From: Avena insularis
Lineage: Eukaryota > Streptophyta > Magnoliopsida > Poales > Poaceae
NCBI GenBank assembly: GCA_023614405.1
Contig: CM042689.1
Coordinates: forward strand, 307,063,132-307,127,131
Length of the DNA: 64,000 nt
Direction of reading: 5' to 3'
The notes below the pieces were generated by a model. That model did no database searches and was not told the origin of the DNA. It worked only from the letters and a program-made list of their open reading frames with translations. The translations under genes and the position numbers were made by a program. Positions 54,173 to 64,000 of this stretch are shown here, piece by piece (the stretch's first letter is position 1; each line of letters begins with the position of its first letter).

Positions 54173-55387
54173 TCATCTTTGCCTGAGATTCAAATCTAGC
54201 TGGGTAAAGAGGTACTTAAGGCTTTGATGATCCGAGTAAAGTTCACAACGGTTACCGATGAGGTAATGTCGCCACTGCTTAAGAGCATGAACAACAGCAG
54301 CGAGTTCAAGATCATGGGTTGGGTAATTGTTCTCATGTGGCTTCAACTGCCAAGAAGCATAGGCCACTACATGACCATCTTGCATCAACACACAACCGAG
54401 CCCTTGAAGATAAGCATCACAATAGATGACGAAATCCTTGCTTGTATCCGGAAGGACAAGCACAGGGGCAGTGGTTAGCTTAGTTTTCAAAGCTTGGAAG
54501 CTTTCTTCTGCCTTTTCTGACCATTCAAACTTCTTATCTTTCTTAAGAAGATCATCCATAGGCTTGGCTATCTTGGAGAAGTTCTCGATGAATCGGCGGT
54601 AATATCCAGCCATTCCAAGAAAACTTCAGACTTCCTTGACTGAAGTAGGCGACTTCCATTCTAGAATGGTCTGCACCTTATCCGGTATGACAGCAACACC
54701 ACTTGCAGACACAACATGACCAAGGAAGATGAGCTCTTTTAACCAGAACTCACATTTGGAAAACTTGGCGTAGAGGCGATGTTCACGGAGTTTAGTCAAT
54801 ACCAAACGTAGACATTCGGCATGCTCTTCTTCGGTCTTGGAATAGATTAGAATGTCATCAATGTATACCACGACGAACTTGTCAAGATATTCCATGAAGA
54901 CGGAGTTCATGAGCCTCATAAATGTGGCTGGGGCATTGGTTAACCCGAAGGACATCACTGTATACTCGTAAAGACCATAACGAGTTGTGAATGTTGTCTT
55001 TGGGATATCCTCCTTTATGGTCTTGATTTGATGATACCCTGATCTTAAGTCCATTTTGGAGAAGACAGTGGCACCACTTAATTGATCAAAGAGTTCATTT
55101 ATCCGGGGAAGTGGGTACTTATTCTTGATTGCCACTGCGTTGAGTGGACGGTAATCAACCACCAATCTTGGAATATTTGTATCCCGCTTCTTGACAAAGA
55201 TAGTAGGGCAACCCCAAGAGGATGTACTAGGTTGGATGTATCCTAGGCCTTCCAGCTCTTCAAGTTGCTTCTTCAACTCAACCAACTCATGAGGAGGCAT
55301 GCGATAAGGTCTTTTGGAGATAGGAGTAGTTCCAGGAACTAGCTCTATGACAAATTCCACACTTCGATCAGGTGGCATGCCAGGCAA
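54173..55387 (-). pseudogene. Tekay reverse transcriptase and RNase H
   Basis: 55387 to 54626 is open for 253 aa and has all RT blocks: [72 protein letters not shown], and the catalytic [12 protein letters not shown] stop near 54620 separates 54613 to 54173 (146 aa): [38 protein letters not shown] (first RNase H Asp; usual S changed to Y), ATHDLELA-type [20 protein letters not shown], and [14 protein letters not shown]. The reading ends in a frame break at about 54170. RT itself looks nearly intact, so the element is younger than the Tat host. Confidence 0.85.
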
Positions 55388-55494
55388 CTCTTCAGGAAGA
55401 CATCCGGGAAATCACAGACTACATGGACATCTTGGACCTCGAGAGCAGATAGGACATTCATGGTATACAACTCCGAGAAAGGTTTAAGGACTGC

Positions 55495-56849
55495 TCACGG
55501 AGACTTTGAACCATCAGTCCAATACTTGACAGTTATGCCAGCAGGAGAGGTCACAACAACTGTTCTAAGTGCACAGTCAATGACGGCTTGATACTTGGTT
55601 AACCAATCCATGCCCAGAATGACATATATGTTAGTTGACTTGAGTGCAATTAGGGAGGTGGGAAACTTCTGATATGCTATATCTATCTCAACCCCATGAG
55701 TAACCCAGATGGTCTGCCAACGAGACCCAGGAGTTCTAATCTCTAGAGGAGAGTCCATAGCTTGAAAGGTGATATCATGCATTTGTGCAAAATCTTGTGA
55801 TATGAATGTACGTGATGCTCCAGAATCAAACAAGATCGTTGCTAGAATTGAATTAACACGGAGCATACCTAGAATGATGCGTGGATCTTCCTGAGCTTCC
55901 TCAACAGTGACATGGGTCAAACGACCACATCCAGCACCTTGAGACTTATCATTCTTCTTTTCCTGCTGATCATTGCGTCCGGCGGCCCTTTGGGAACACT
56001 CCCTTGAGTAGTGACCAGGCTGACCACAGGAATAGCAGGTAACTCCGGTGTGAGAACCAGCAGGAGAACAAGAATTTGCTCCACCAGTATTTGGCTGTGA
56101 CTGACGAGAATTATTGCCAGAGGACTTGGGTGCATAAGGAGCACGAGGCACAGCACTATATGGAACAAAGACACGGCGCTTCTTGTTACCAGAGGAAGAA
56201 GCACGAGAATTTCTTTCTTCACGCTTCTGAGATACTTCCATATCCTTCCTTCCATGCTCTAAGGTAAGAGCCTGATTGTGCAAGTCCTGGAAAGACTGGA
56301 ACTTGAAGGGAAATAACTCGTAGCGAAGTGCAGGGTTAAGTCCCTTATGGAACAACTCTTGCTTATCTTCATCATAGGTCACATCCCTGGTTGCATAACG
56401 AGCCAGGCGAGTGAACTCACGCCCATAGGTTTCAATATCATTGCGCCCCTAAGTCACATCTAGAAACTCCCTCCTTTTGAGGTCCATGATGGGCTTAGGG
56501 ATATAAGAGGCACGAAATGCTACAACAAACTCCTCCCAGGTAACAACATGTCACTGAGCTTGCAGATTCAGAAAACCTTCCCACCAAACACCAGCCTCAC
56601 CTTCCAGTTGATAGGTGGCGAAGTTGACACGATCGTGGGCACGGACCACTGAACTTGGCGCCTATGGTGTGGAGCCAATCATCATCAGCTTCAAGGGGCT
56701 CCACAGGTGGGTGAAGATTGGAGGAAAAGCGGATGAAATCTCCAAGTGTGACATCGTCAGACAACGCTCGTGTTCTCAGCGCCACACGCCTCGTATATGC
56801 GTTCATTCCTTAGACGGTTGGTCTCAATGTTGTTGAGAACCTCGGCCAT
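55495..56849 (-). pseudogene. Tekay gag and protease
   Basis: Start codon at 56849 (MAEVLNNIETNRLRNERIYE), a frameshift within 30 codons, then VTLGDFIRFSSNLHPPVEPL, FATYQLEGEAGVWWEGFL (about 56620-56560), a stop, and EEFVVAFRASYIPKPIMDLK. 56382-55495 is open for 295 aa: gag C-terminus, CCHC zinc knuckle CYSCGQPGHYSREC at about 56034-55993, and an aspartic protease motif ILFDSGASRTFI near 55840. Gag packages the RNA; protease matures the polyprotein. Confidence 0.85.
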
Positions 56850-57493
56850 TGTGGGAGGTGGCGGAAGTCCCTGATCAGCATTGTTGTTTCCTCGACGCCA
56901 ATGTAACCACGAGTACCGCATTTACATCCTGAGGAGAAAACAGAAACCATGAGAATGGATTCACCAAAAAGGGTACAACAAACGATGGAAAAACCATATC
57001 AAAAGATCATGGTAGAGGTGAACATGTGGATGAAAATTATATCAATGCATTAACTATGGCAGTAGAACAAGCATACGAAACATATACACTACCAACTTAG
57101 ATACAAACCATAACAATGGAATGCAAGCATGATATAAAACCAACAGAGCACAAAAGAATAGAGAGCGGGATTAGTGGCATCCTTAGCAAAGTTGAAAAAC
57201 AATGCTTCAGTTGCACAGATTAATCTTAGAAACTCTGAGCCTTGCAACCAAGTACGGAGTACTTAGGGAAAAACAACCCAAACCCGTATATCCTTAAGAC
57301 TTGAAATGATAGACGAGAAGTGAAAACTTTGCAAAGCAAACGAGATAAGATAACTCAGCAATAGAGCAACCTTGGATAAGGAGTAAAAAGAGTACTATTC
57401 AGAGTTTTGCAAATAATTTTTAGCTTTCAAATAGTTTTCTCAAACTCTAGACTCAACAACGACCAGCTAGAAGGGTTTCCTACAGGCAGTCCT
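56850..57493 (-). other. Tekay leader between PBS and gag
   Basis: Non-coding 5' leader of about 640 bp expected in this position; no ORF or structure picked out by eye. Confidence 0.6.
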
Positions 57494-57505
57494 GCTCTGA
57501 TACCA
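57494..57505 (-). promoter_or_regulatory. Tekay primer-binding site
   Basis: gctctgatacca is the exact complement of TGGTATCAGAGC (initiator Met-tRNA), five bases from the LTR border at 57511. Confidence 0.9.
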
Positions 57506-57510
57506 AAATC

Positions 57511-60112
57511 TGTCACGATCCGGGATCAGGGCTAGGAAAATACCAGATCCTCATCTGATATAGCCTAACCTAAATTCCAAAACGCGTAGGGAAAGATCGG
57601 TAACATTACAGAACATACAAATCATACATTAATAAGGTAAAATCTTAAGAGAGTTACAAACCAATCATACAAGCCAGGGGTCACAGACCCATCATTACAT
57701 CAAACAACGGAAGCAAACAAGTTGTTCTAAACAACAAACTTAGCAAAGGGCCTAAGAGGCCTTAAACAGAAGTAGCGACCCTTCCATAGATCCTAGGCTG
57801 CTGCCCGGGAACCCCAACTACTCGTCGACTTCGACGTAGAAAACACCTTTAGTTGGAGTAGCTTCATTTGTAGAAAACATCAACGAAGCAAGGCTGAGTA
57901 CAGGGTGTACTCCGCAAGACTTGTGGCTAGTGGAGTTATTTTGCATAAATCCATCTTTTGTTTTCAAAACAAGAGGGAGAAGAAACTCGTCTAGTCAGAT
58001 CATTTTCAAAAGGGGGATAAGAAGACCGCGACTCTAGCTCTTCAGAGTCATCTTAAATATCCACCAAGAACCATCATTAACTGAACCTCTCTTCCGGACT
58101 ACCCCCTCAACAACCCCGAAGAAGTATTCCGGATCTCACTTTAGTTGACAAGTTTTATCATTCGGTTATAGTTTTCTATGATCACAGAATATGTTCCCAA
58201 GTCGTCCATAACCATGGACACGGCTTTTCGAAAATATTAATAACCTTGCAGGGATGCACAACTTTACCCACACGTACCAACTGATTCTTAATGCCTAATT
58301 TTAGCCCTCTTCCTTGGAAGGCCGGCAGAGAGTTGTTGACCACGACCTTTACCTTGATTTCGCCGAGACCATGAGTCACGACTAGGAGATGCCATATAAC
58401 GGGTCAAGTCCAAGCCGGTCCCTAATGATGTGTGGGGTTCAAGATTACGGATGCCGGCATCTCTTGTTCCGACCACGCCATTACCTACAGTATGAATGCA
58501 CCTCCATTCAAGAACAACCAAAATGCGTATGTCGAATGGAAAGCCCGAACTATGTGACTCATGGAATCTACTAGGCAAGTTAGTTGGTAGAGCGGGTTTC
58601 CAGGCCCCCGTGTGGTTGTACGCTCGTCTTGGTTCAAGAGGCGAGAACATCAGGTCCTAAGGGTGGCAAGTATGGGACTGCAAAAACCACAACCCACGTG
58701 GCCTCCCAAACAAGCATTAGCATGTTTATTATCCATATCTGATCACATCACATATCCTACGATACTAGATTCATCCGCATCTCCGGTGCATCACATGAAT
58801 GATCAGCAACAGACCACTAAGCATGGCTAAGCTTGACTGAACTGTGGCACTAGCGATGCTCATAATCCAAACCCTAGTTATGCTAGGAGCGGTGGATCAG
58901 GTAACATAGTTCACAAAGGGAAACATGCATCAGATAGGATTTCTCTGTCTACTGATAAAAGACTGTTGAACCGAATGCATATGACAAGAATGAAATACTT
59001 TGTAATCATAGGATTCATATGTATGAGTGGGGCTTCACTTTCCTTGTCCGTTGTTGGACTTGCACTGCTCTTCGGTGGCGTTGACTTCAGCTTCGGGTTC
59101 GGCTCCTATTCGCGAGAACCAATCACCGGAAAAGAGAAAGCAACACACAACACATGGCATGTGCAATTATCATACAATATGGATGATATGACAAGTTAAA
59201 TAGTGTTGAATTGAACCCTAAAACATGCTTGGTCACTTTAAAGGAGGTTCCTAAGGTACAAACCCTAAAACAGGGGAATCATCGGAATCACCTATGGGGT
59301 TCAATTGGTTCTTCTAATTAAACTTGCCATCAAAGTTGATTAACAATGTATGATTATAGCTTAGTTGGATAGGTTTCATTTTTCTGAACATTTTGGTATA
59401 TTATTTATATTTTTCTGATTTAAAATGAACTAGTTATGAATTTCCAAAATTTTAAATCATTTTTGGAATATTTGAAATAATTTCCAAACTTGGGCCCACA
59501 TGTCAGACTTTTAATCATTTCAGAAAATATTTACAGAAAATAATAAAACCCTGACAGGCAAGGCCCACCTGTCATACATTTTCCATTTAATAAAACAATT
59601 ACAGAAAACATTTAGATAAAACAAATAGGGGGTTTATGACCTCATGCTGATGTCATGTTGACATCAGCAATGGAGGCTTCCCTAGATCGAGCACGGGCTC
59701 GGTGACAGGGCGCGCGCTGGGCTGCAAGAGGGGGCCCGCTGGACGTGGGCGTGCGTGCTGAGCCAAATAGAGGCGGCGTCGCTGGCGGGAGTTCGTCGGA
59801 GCTTGACCAACGACGAGCATCTGCGGCGGCCGACGGAGGTTGCACGATGCGGGGGCGATGGAGAGCGAGAGGGAGGGACAGAGGAGGTGCCTGAGCACCA
59901 GTAGCTCACCCTGAGCACGATTGTGGTGACGGCAACGCCGGGGCAGGCTGGAACAACCGGAATCGACGAAGAAGGCGGTGGCCGGAGCTCGGGAAGGTGA
60001 AGTCGATGGCGACGATTCCGAGCGTCTCCGATCGATTCCTTTGGCAAAGGATGATCAGCGCGGCGAGGCGAAGCCGACAGAGGTCTCAGATGGCGAGGGG
60101 GTGGTCGGGAAT
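57511..60112 (-). repeat. Tekay right (5') LTR, truncated at its right end
   Basis: Starts tgtcacgatccggg and follows the left LTR, with the extra 652-bp segment (58371-59022) that the left one lost. It ends at gtcgggaat (60112), equal to about 51815 of the left LTR; the next 680 bp are missing and Tat LTR text begins at once. Confidence 0.85.
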
Positions 60113-60339
60113 ACACACCTCCACGTCAGATTGCATCTGCGCACCCCTGTAAACTTTGGTTCCGTTTTAATCAAGAGCAGACAATTAGGAGTAGGGTTTT
60201 CCCTCCGGGGGCCTAAACCTGGGTAAATCTCGTGTTCCTATGTTGCTTGTCTTTTAACCGTTCTGCGACTTTCGGCATCCCCATCTTCTCCAAAACTCAA
60301 GTCCATAACAATGGGCATTGACGAGATCGAACCTCGTCA
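60113..60339 (+). repeat. Tat 3' LTR remnant (last 227 bp)
   Basis: Matches 33634-33860 of the 5' LTR (acacacctcc...cctcgtca) with a handful of differences. Followed by accgc, the second copy of the insertion-site duplication. Confidence 0.9.
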
Positions 60340-60344
60340 ACCGC

Positions 60345-61585
60345 CTTCCTCAATGGTCACATTAATGAAGAGTTGTATATGATGCAACCCAAGGGGTTTG
60401 TCGATCCTAAGTATGCTGTAAAGGTATGCAAGCTTGAGCGTTCCATTTATGGACTAAAGCAAGCATCTAGGAGTTGGAACAAGCAATTTGATCAAGTAAT
60501 CAAGAGTTTTGGATTTATCCAAAATAATCAAGAGGCTTGTGTTTATACGAAAGTGAGTGGGAGCTTGGTGGCATTTCTAGTGGTATATGTGGATGACATG
60601 CTACTGATTGGGAATGATGTGGATTTATTAGGAAGCATAAAGGAATATCTCAGTAGTCAATTTTTCATGAAGGATCTGGGTGAAGCAGCCTATATATTGG
60701 GCATCAAGATCTATAGAGATAGATCAAGACGCCTGATAGCGTTAAGTCAGAGTACATACATAGATAAAATTTTAAAAAAGTTCAAAATGGAAGACGCCAA
60801 AAGGGGTTTTGTGCCTCTTATGAATGGTGTACCATTGAGTAAGACTCAATGTCCAGCAACATATAATGATAAAAAGAAGATTGCTGGCATCCCCTATGGT
60901 TCAGCCATAGGATCTATCATGTATGCTATTATATGTACTCGACCAGATGTGGCCGTCGCTCTTAGTTGGACAAGTTGTTTTCAAAGTTATCCAGGAGTGG
61001 GAACATTGGACAGATGTAAAGAATATCCTAGAGTATCTAAAAAGAACAAAGGATATGTTCCTAGTCTATGGAGGCGGTGATGTAGCTCTAAATGTAATTG
61101 GTTACGTGGATGCGAGCTAGAACACGGACTCCAATGACTCGAAGTGTTAGAAAAGATTTGTCTTTTTGGTGAATGGTGGCGTGGTAACCTGGAGAAGCGT
61201 GACACTACCGGTAGTGGCACAGTCTTCAATGGAGTCGGAATACATCACAGTTAACTCTACGGCAAATGAAGCTGTATGGCTACGACATTTTGTCATCGAA
61301 CTTGGAGTTGTTCCTAATGCGGATGACCCTGTGACAATCTACTGCAACAACATAGGTGCCATAGAAAACACGTCGGAACCAAGAACTCATTCCATGGCCA
61401 AGCACATCCTGTTTAGATTCCACGCCATTAGACAAAATGTTGAGAATGGTGAAGTAAAGATTTGCAAAGTGCATACATATATGAATGTCGCAGATCCGTT
61501 GACCAAAAGTATTCCACAATCCAAGCATGAGCAACACCGGGATAGTATTGGTGTTATGTCATTGCCTATTGTAAAACTAGATTAA
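60345..61585 (+). pseudogene. Copia pol, second part: reverse transcriptase and RNase H
   Basis: Continues the frame broken at 33371: FLNGHINEELYMMQPKGF, LERSIYGLKQASRSWNKQFD, VVYVDDMLLIGND (catalytic YVDD near 60590), FFMKDLGEAAYILGIKIYRD, and TYIDKILKKFKMED. After 61080 the reading is frameshifted with a stop; it resumes at 61166 with VTWRSVTLPVVAQSSMESEY (RNase H), ANEAVWLRHFV, CNNIGAIENTSEP, and ADPLTKSIPQSKHEQHRDSI, the normal Copia end, stop at 61585. RT is open for 235 aa, so decay is moderate. Confidence 0.9.
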
Positions 61586-61600
61586 TTTGTACTCTAGTGC

Positions 61601-61611
61601 AAGTGGGAGAC
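61601..61611 (+). promoter_or_regulatory. Copia polypurine tract
   Basis: aagtgggagac immediately before the LTR start TGAAGGAGATATG at 61612; identical in place to PPTs of Angela-type elements. Confidence 0.8.
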
Positions 61612-63484
61612 TGAAGGAGATATGCCCTAGAGGCAAATAATAAAGAGTTTTTATTTGAAGTATCTCTTGTTCATAATACGTTTCTTACCATGCTATAACT
61701 GTATTAATACGAAACATTAATACACGTGTGGTATGTAAACAACCAGGTCTCTAGTTACCTCTAGTAAACTGCTCATTGGGCAAGTGATGATATTATGGTT
61801 TCGAGATCATGGTGATAGTGCCGATTGACAATGAGGTCACACCATTGGAGAATGATGTGATAGACATCCACCCAAAGTTAATCACAATGAGATCTAGTTA
61901 CTTAAACGTTCATCATTGATGATAACATAGAAACATCCTGGCTTATATCCTTCGACTATGGGATAATGCATAATCACTGTTTTGGAGGGAGACTTTGATG
62001 ATATCAAGTATCAAGATGTGAAAGGGTGATCATAAAGGTATCGTTGGGTTTCCTGGAGAAATGGGTAGAGGAGCTTTTATCAAGACCAGGATTTTCTAAT
62101 CCAAGTAATGGATAGATACACGTGCCCAACTCGGTGAAATTGCATTAACAAAGCTTGCAAGCGTATGATTTGATCATGGAATGCAACGGCACGGGAACAA
62201 GTAAACGAGTTCATCGGTAATGAGATCGAACACAAGTATGGAGATGCTTGACATCAAATCTAGGATGACCTAGGTATCATATGACAAATGGGATAGGACT
62301 ACCCAGTTAAGGTTCAAGCGATGAGATTAATCGTTTGGGCACGGGGATCATTATGGACATCCAGGTCCCGATGTTGATCATTGATACAAGAGAGTATTGG
62401 TCATGTTTGTAGCAACTCCGAGCCAAAGGGTGGCACACTTAAGGGTGGGGACGCATTGGGATCGAACCAGCACCGAAGGAGAGATGAGAGAAAGAAATTG
62501 GAAAGGTTCTGGGTATTATCGAATGTTGATCGGAAGAGGTCCGTAAGGAGTTTCGGTGTATGGAATATAGTAATATATGTGTTTTATATTAATTAGTTGA
62601 ATTAATATTAAAACCTATTTTATATTTTATGGGCAGCCTTATTGCTATTGGGTCGCTTCTAGAAGGGCCCAATAGGGTAGGCGCCTAAGGGAGATAGGGG
62701 CTACCAGCCGAAACGCTAGGGTTTCCCACCCGTCGGGTGGGGCCCAGGGCCAGCGGTGGCTTGGGGGTTCCCACCCCCAAACCCTAGGGTTTGACCCTAC
62801 CCCTCCCAACTATAAATAGAGGAGGCCCCTCCCCTCTATTTGCATCCCAACAATAAGTTCTATCATTCCCCCCTAAACCCTAGAGCTATCTCCATTAGAT
62901 TGGATCTATCCTCTTGGTTTAGTTCTCCACCTCCGCACTACCATCGTGTGCAGGACGGTTCGACTTCTTTATTCTTCCGCTGCTCTGCTGGATCGGATCC
63001 CGGGAGACGTCCCTACATTGGACGTGTGTAGAGCTTCGAGGCACAACATTTGAGGCGCTGTCTTCATCGTAATATGCCTACCTGCGCAAGGTGTGTCACG
63101 GTCTTCAAGGGTATGAACTCCGTCCTTCATCTCCGTTACTTATGTCTACATAGTATACATCTTGGTGGTTGTATTCGTGTAGGTAGAAATTTTTTGTTTT
63201 CTGCTACTTGGTTTATACTCTCTCCTTTAATTTGGATTCTATCATCCGCTTGCTGATCTCTCCTTTGGTGATTCTACAGCAAGGTCTCTTGCCGAGGATT
63301 CTATTGGATTGGTTGTTCGAACCAATGGGAGCAAATCGAATCAGGTTGTGTTTGCGTGCCTTTGTATCTTTACCATTTGTTTGTGTTGCATTCATCGTGT
63401 TCATTATGTTTCCCCTCACTCCCCGCCTCAAATCCATGAAGATCAGGCCACCCTAGGTTCAATCCTAAAAGGGAACCCATATCA
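61612..63484 (+). repeat. Copia LTR (about 1.87 kb)
   Basis: Starts TGAAGGAGATATGCCCTAGA and includes the family's conserved opening, a TATA box (62811-62818) after a conserved leader, and an intron-like transcribed 5' part. The right border is placed at 63484 because a PBS starts at 63487; it may be off by a few bases. Both a PPT on the left and a PBS on the right flank it. Confidence 0.8.
62811..62818 (+). promoter_or_regulatory. TATA box of the Copia LTR
   Basis: tataaata in caactataaatagagg, followed by aggcccctcccctctat, the common start region of Angela-type transcripts. Confidence 0.75.
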
Positions 63485-64000
63485 ACTGGTATCAGAGCTT
63501 TTGGTTGCCACGAATTTGACTTTGTTCACCAATTTCCACCATAAATTTGAACTACCAAAAATATTACCCCAAATTGCTTTTGGAGCGATCTCTCGATTTG
63601 GTGAGTTGATTGTGGTTTTGGTCCAATAGAAACTTGTCTTTGGAGTTGCTCTACCCTTGCCCTGCGTTTCCCAGCCCGATTTGGTTGAAATTTTCTGGAT
63701 TTGAGGGTTTAAGGGCCAAATTTATGCTCAAGAACATGAGTTGTTCATCGTGCCTCCCCCGACCCCGGAGTCTCTGATGCTGCACCCTGGAGTCTCTGCT
63801 CCCGCGGATTTCTGGCCACCATACCCTGGAGTCTCTGGCCTGTATAAACTTTTTGACCCCCTTTTCCTTTTTTTACTGGTTTCCTTTGTGTGTTTGTGTT
63901 CTGTGTGAATGTCTATAATCTAACAAAGCTTCCGCAACAACACCTCGCGATTGATATCGACACCGCGGACCTCGTACCATACCTCCACCAATGGTTGCAA
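63485..64000 (+). mobile_element. Start of a second Copia interior: PBS and leader
   Basis: TGGTATCAGAGC (63487-63498) is an exact Met-tRNA PBS. The rest to the window end is leader without domain; an ATG at 63991 could start gag but only ten bases of it are visible. It shows that internal sequence follows the LTR instead of flanking DNA. Confidence 0.75.

Larger units (their letters stand above)
49886..60112 (-). mobile_element. Tekay-type chromovirus (Gypsy), right LTR truncated
   Basis: LTRs at 49886-52495 and 57511-60112 flank an interior with gag, protease, RT, RNase H, integrase and a chromodomain-like C-terminus, all on minus. PBS (Met-tRNA) at 57494-57505. Chromoviruses use the integrase chromodomain to choose chromatin targets. 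The right (5') LTR stops about 680 bp short of its end, where Tat LTR sequence begins, so it was deleted together with the rest of the Athila element. Left flank cccac (49881-49885) would be the target duplication. Confidence 0.85.
33372..60339 (+). mobile_element. Tat-type Gypsy retrotransposon, interrupted by Athila-like and Tekay-like insertions
   Basis: Begins TGACATGG at 33372 and ends CCTCGTCA at 60339; accgc flanks it on both sides (33367-33371, 60340-60344), and the Copia reading frame is restored if the insert is removed. Own sequence is 33372-44605 and 60113-60339. Features of the Tat clade: a short LTR (489 bp), a PBS starting TGGCGCC, pol order PR-RT-RNase H-second RNase H-integrase, and a long antisense ORF before the PPT. 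Every coding region has stops, so it is dead. The 3' LTR has lost its first about 260 bp. Confidence 0.85.

Overview
The window looks like nuclear DNA of a Triticeae grass (wheat, barley, rye or Aegilops type). It has no prokaryotic layout. Most of it is long-LTR Copia and Gypsy retrotransposons, with a CACTA end, Mutator-like and Stowaway elements, and a few degraded grass genes between them. All assignments come from reading motifs by eye; family and clade names are inferences from motifs, not database matches.

Layout. 1-845 is a Copia LTR on the minus strand, cut by the window edge and inserted into the next element. 846-8369 is a non-autonomous LTR element (minus) with LTRs of about 3.5 kb around an 846-bp interior that lacks pol. 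8375-30000 is a gene-fragment island. It holds three SINA/SIAH-like E3-ligase gene remnants, one of them behind an F-box-like N-terminus. It also holds two copies of a zf-XS zinc-finger gene: an intact two-exon copy on plus, and a frameshifted copy on minus inside a Mutator-like element. Two copies of a higher-order array of roughly 0.5-kb units (order alpha-beta-gamma-delta) lie here too, one carrying a solo LTR with a perfect 5-bp target duplication. Small MITEs and tandem duplications fill the rest. 30000-32355 is the 3' end of a CACTA transposon with long subterminal repeats.

32356-63484 is one nested retrotransposon stack. The outer Copia element (integrase/RT part at 32359-33371, RT/RNase H part at 60345-61585, LTR at 61612-63484) is split by a Tat-type Gypsy element whose insertion is marked by the duplication accgc at 33367-33371 and 60340-60344. 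The Tat element carries gag, pol, a second RNase H and a long antisense ORF. Exactly at its PPT/3'-LTR boundary sits an Athila-like Gypsy element (minus), and inside that a Tekay-type chromovirus (minus). A later deletion joined the Tekay right LTR directly to the Tat 3' LTR at about 60112, removing the missing ends of all three. The outer Copia LTR is followed by a primer-binding site and new internal sequence (63485-64000), which suggests a tandem LTR-internal-LTR-internal arrangement.

The only gene I would call probably functional is the zf-XS gene at 24755-25777. All transposon coding regions are broken by stops or frameshifts. No tRNA, rRNA, CRISPR array or origin was found.
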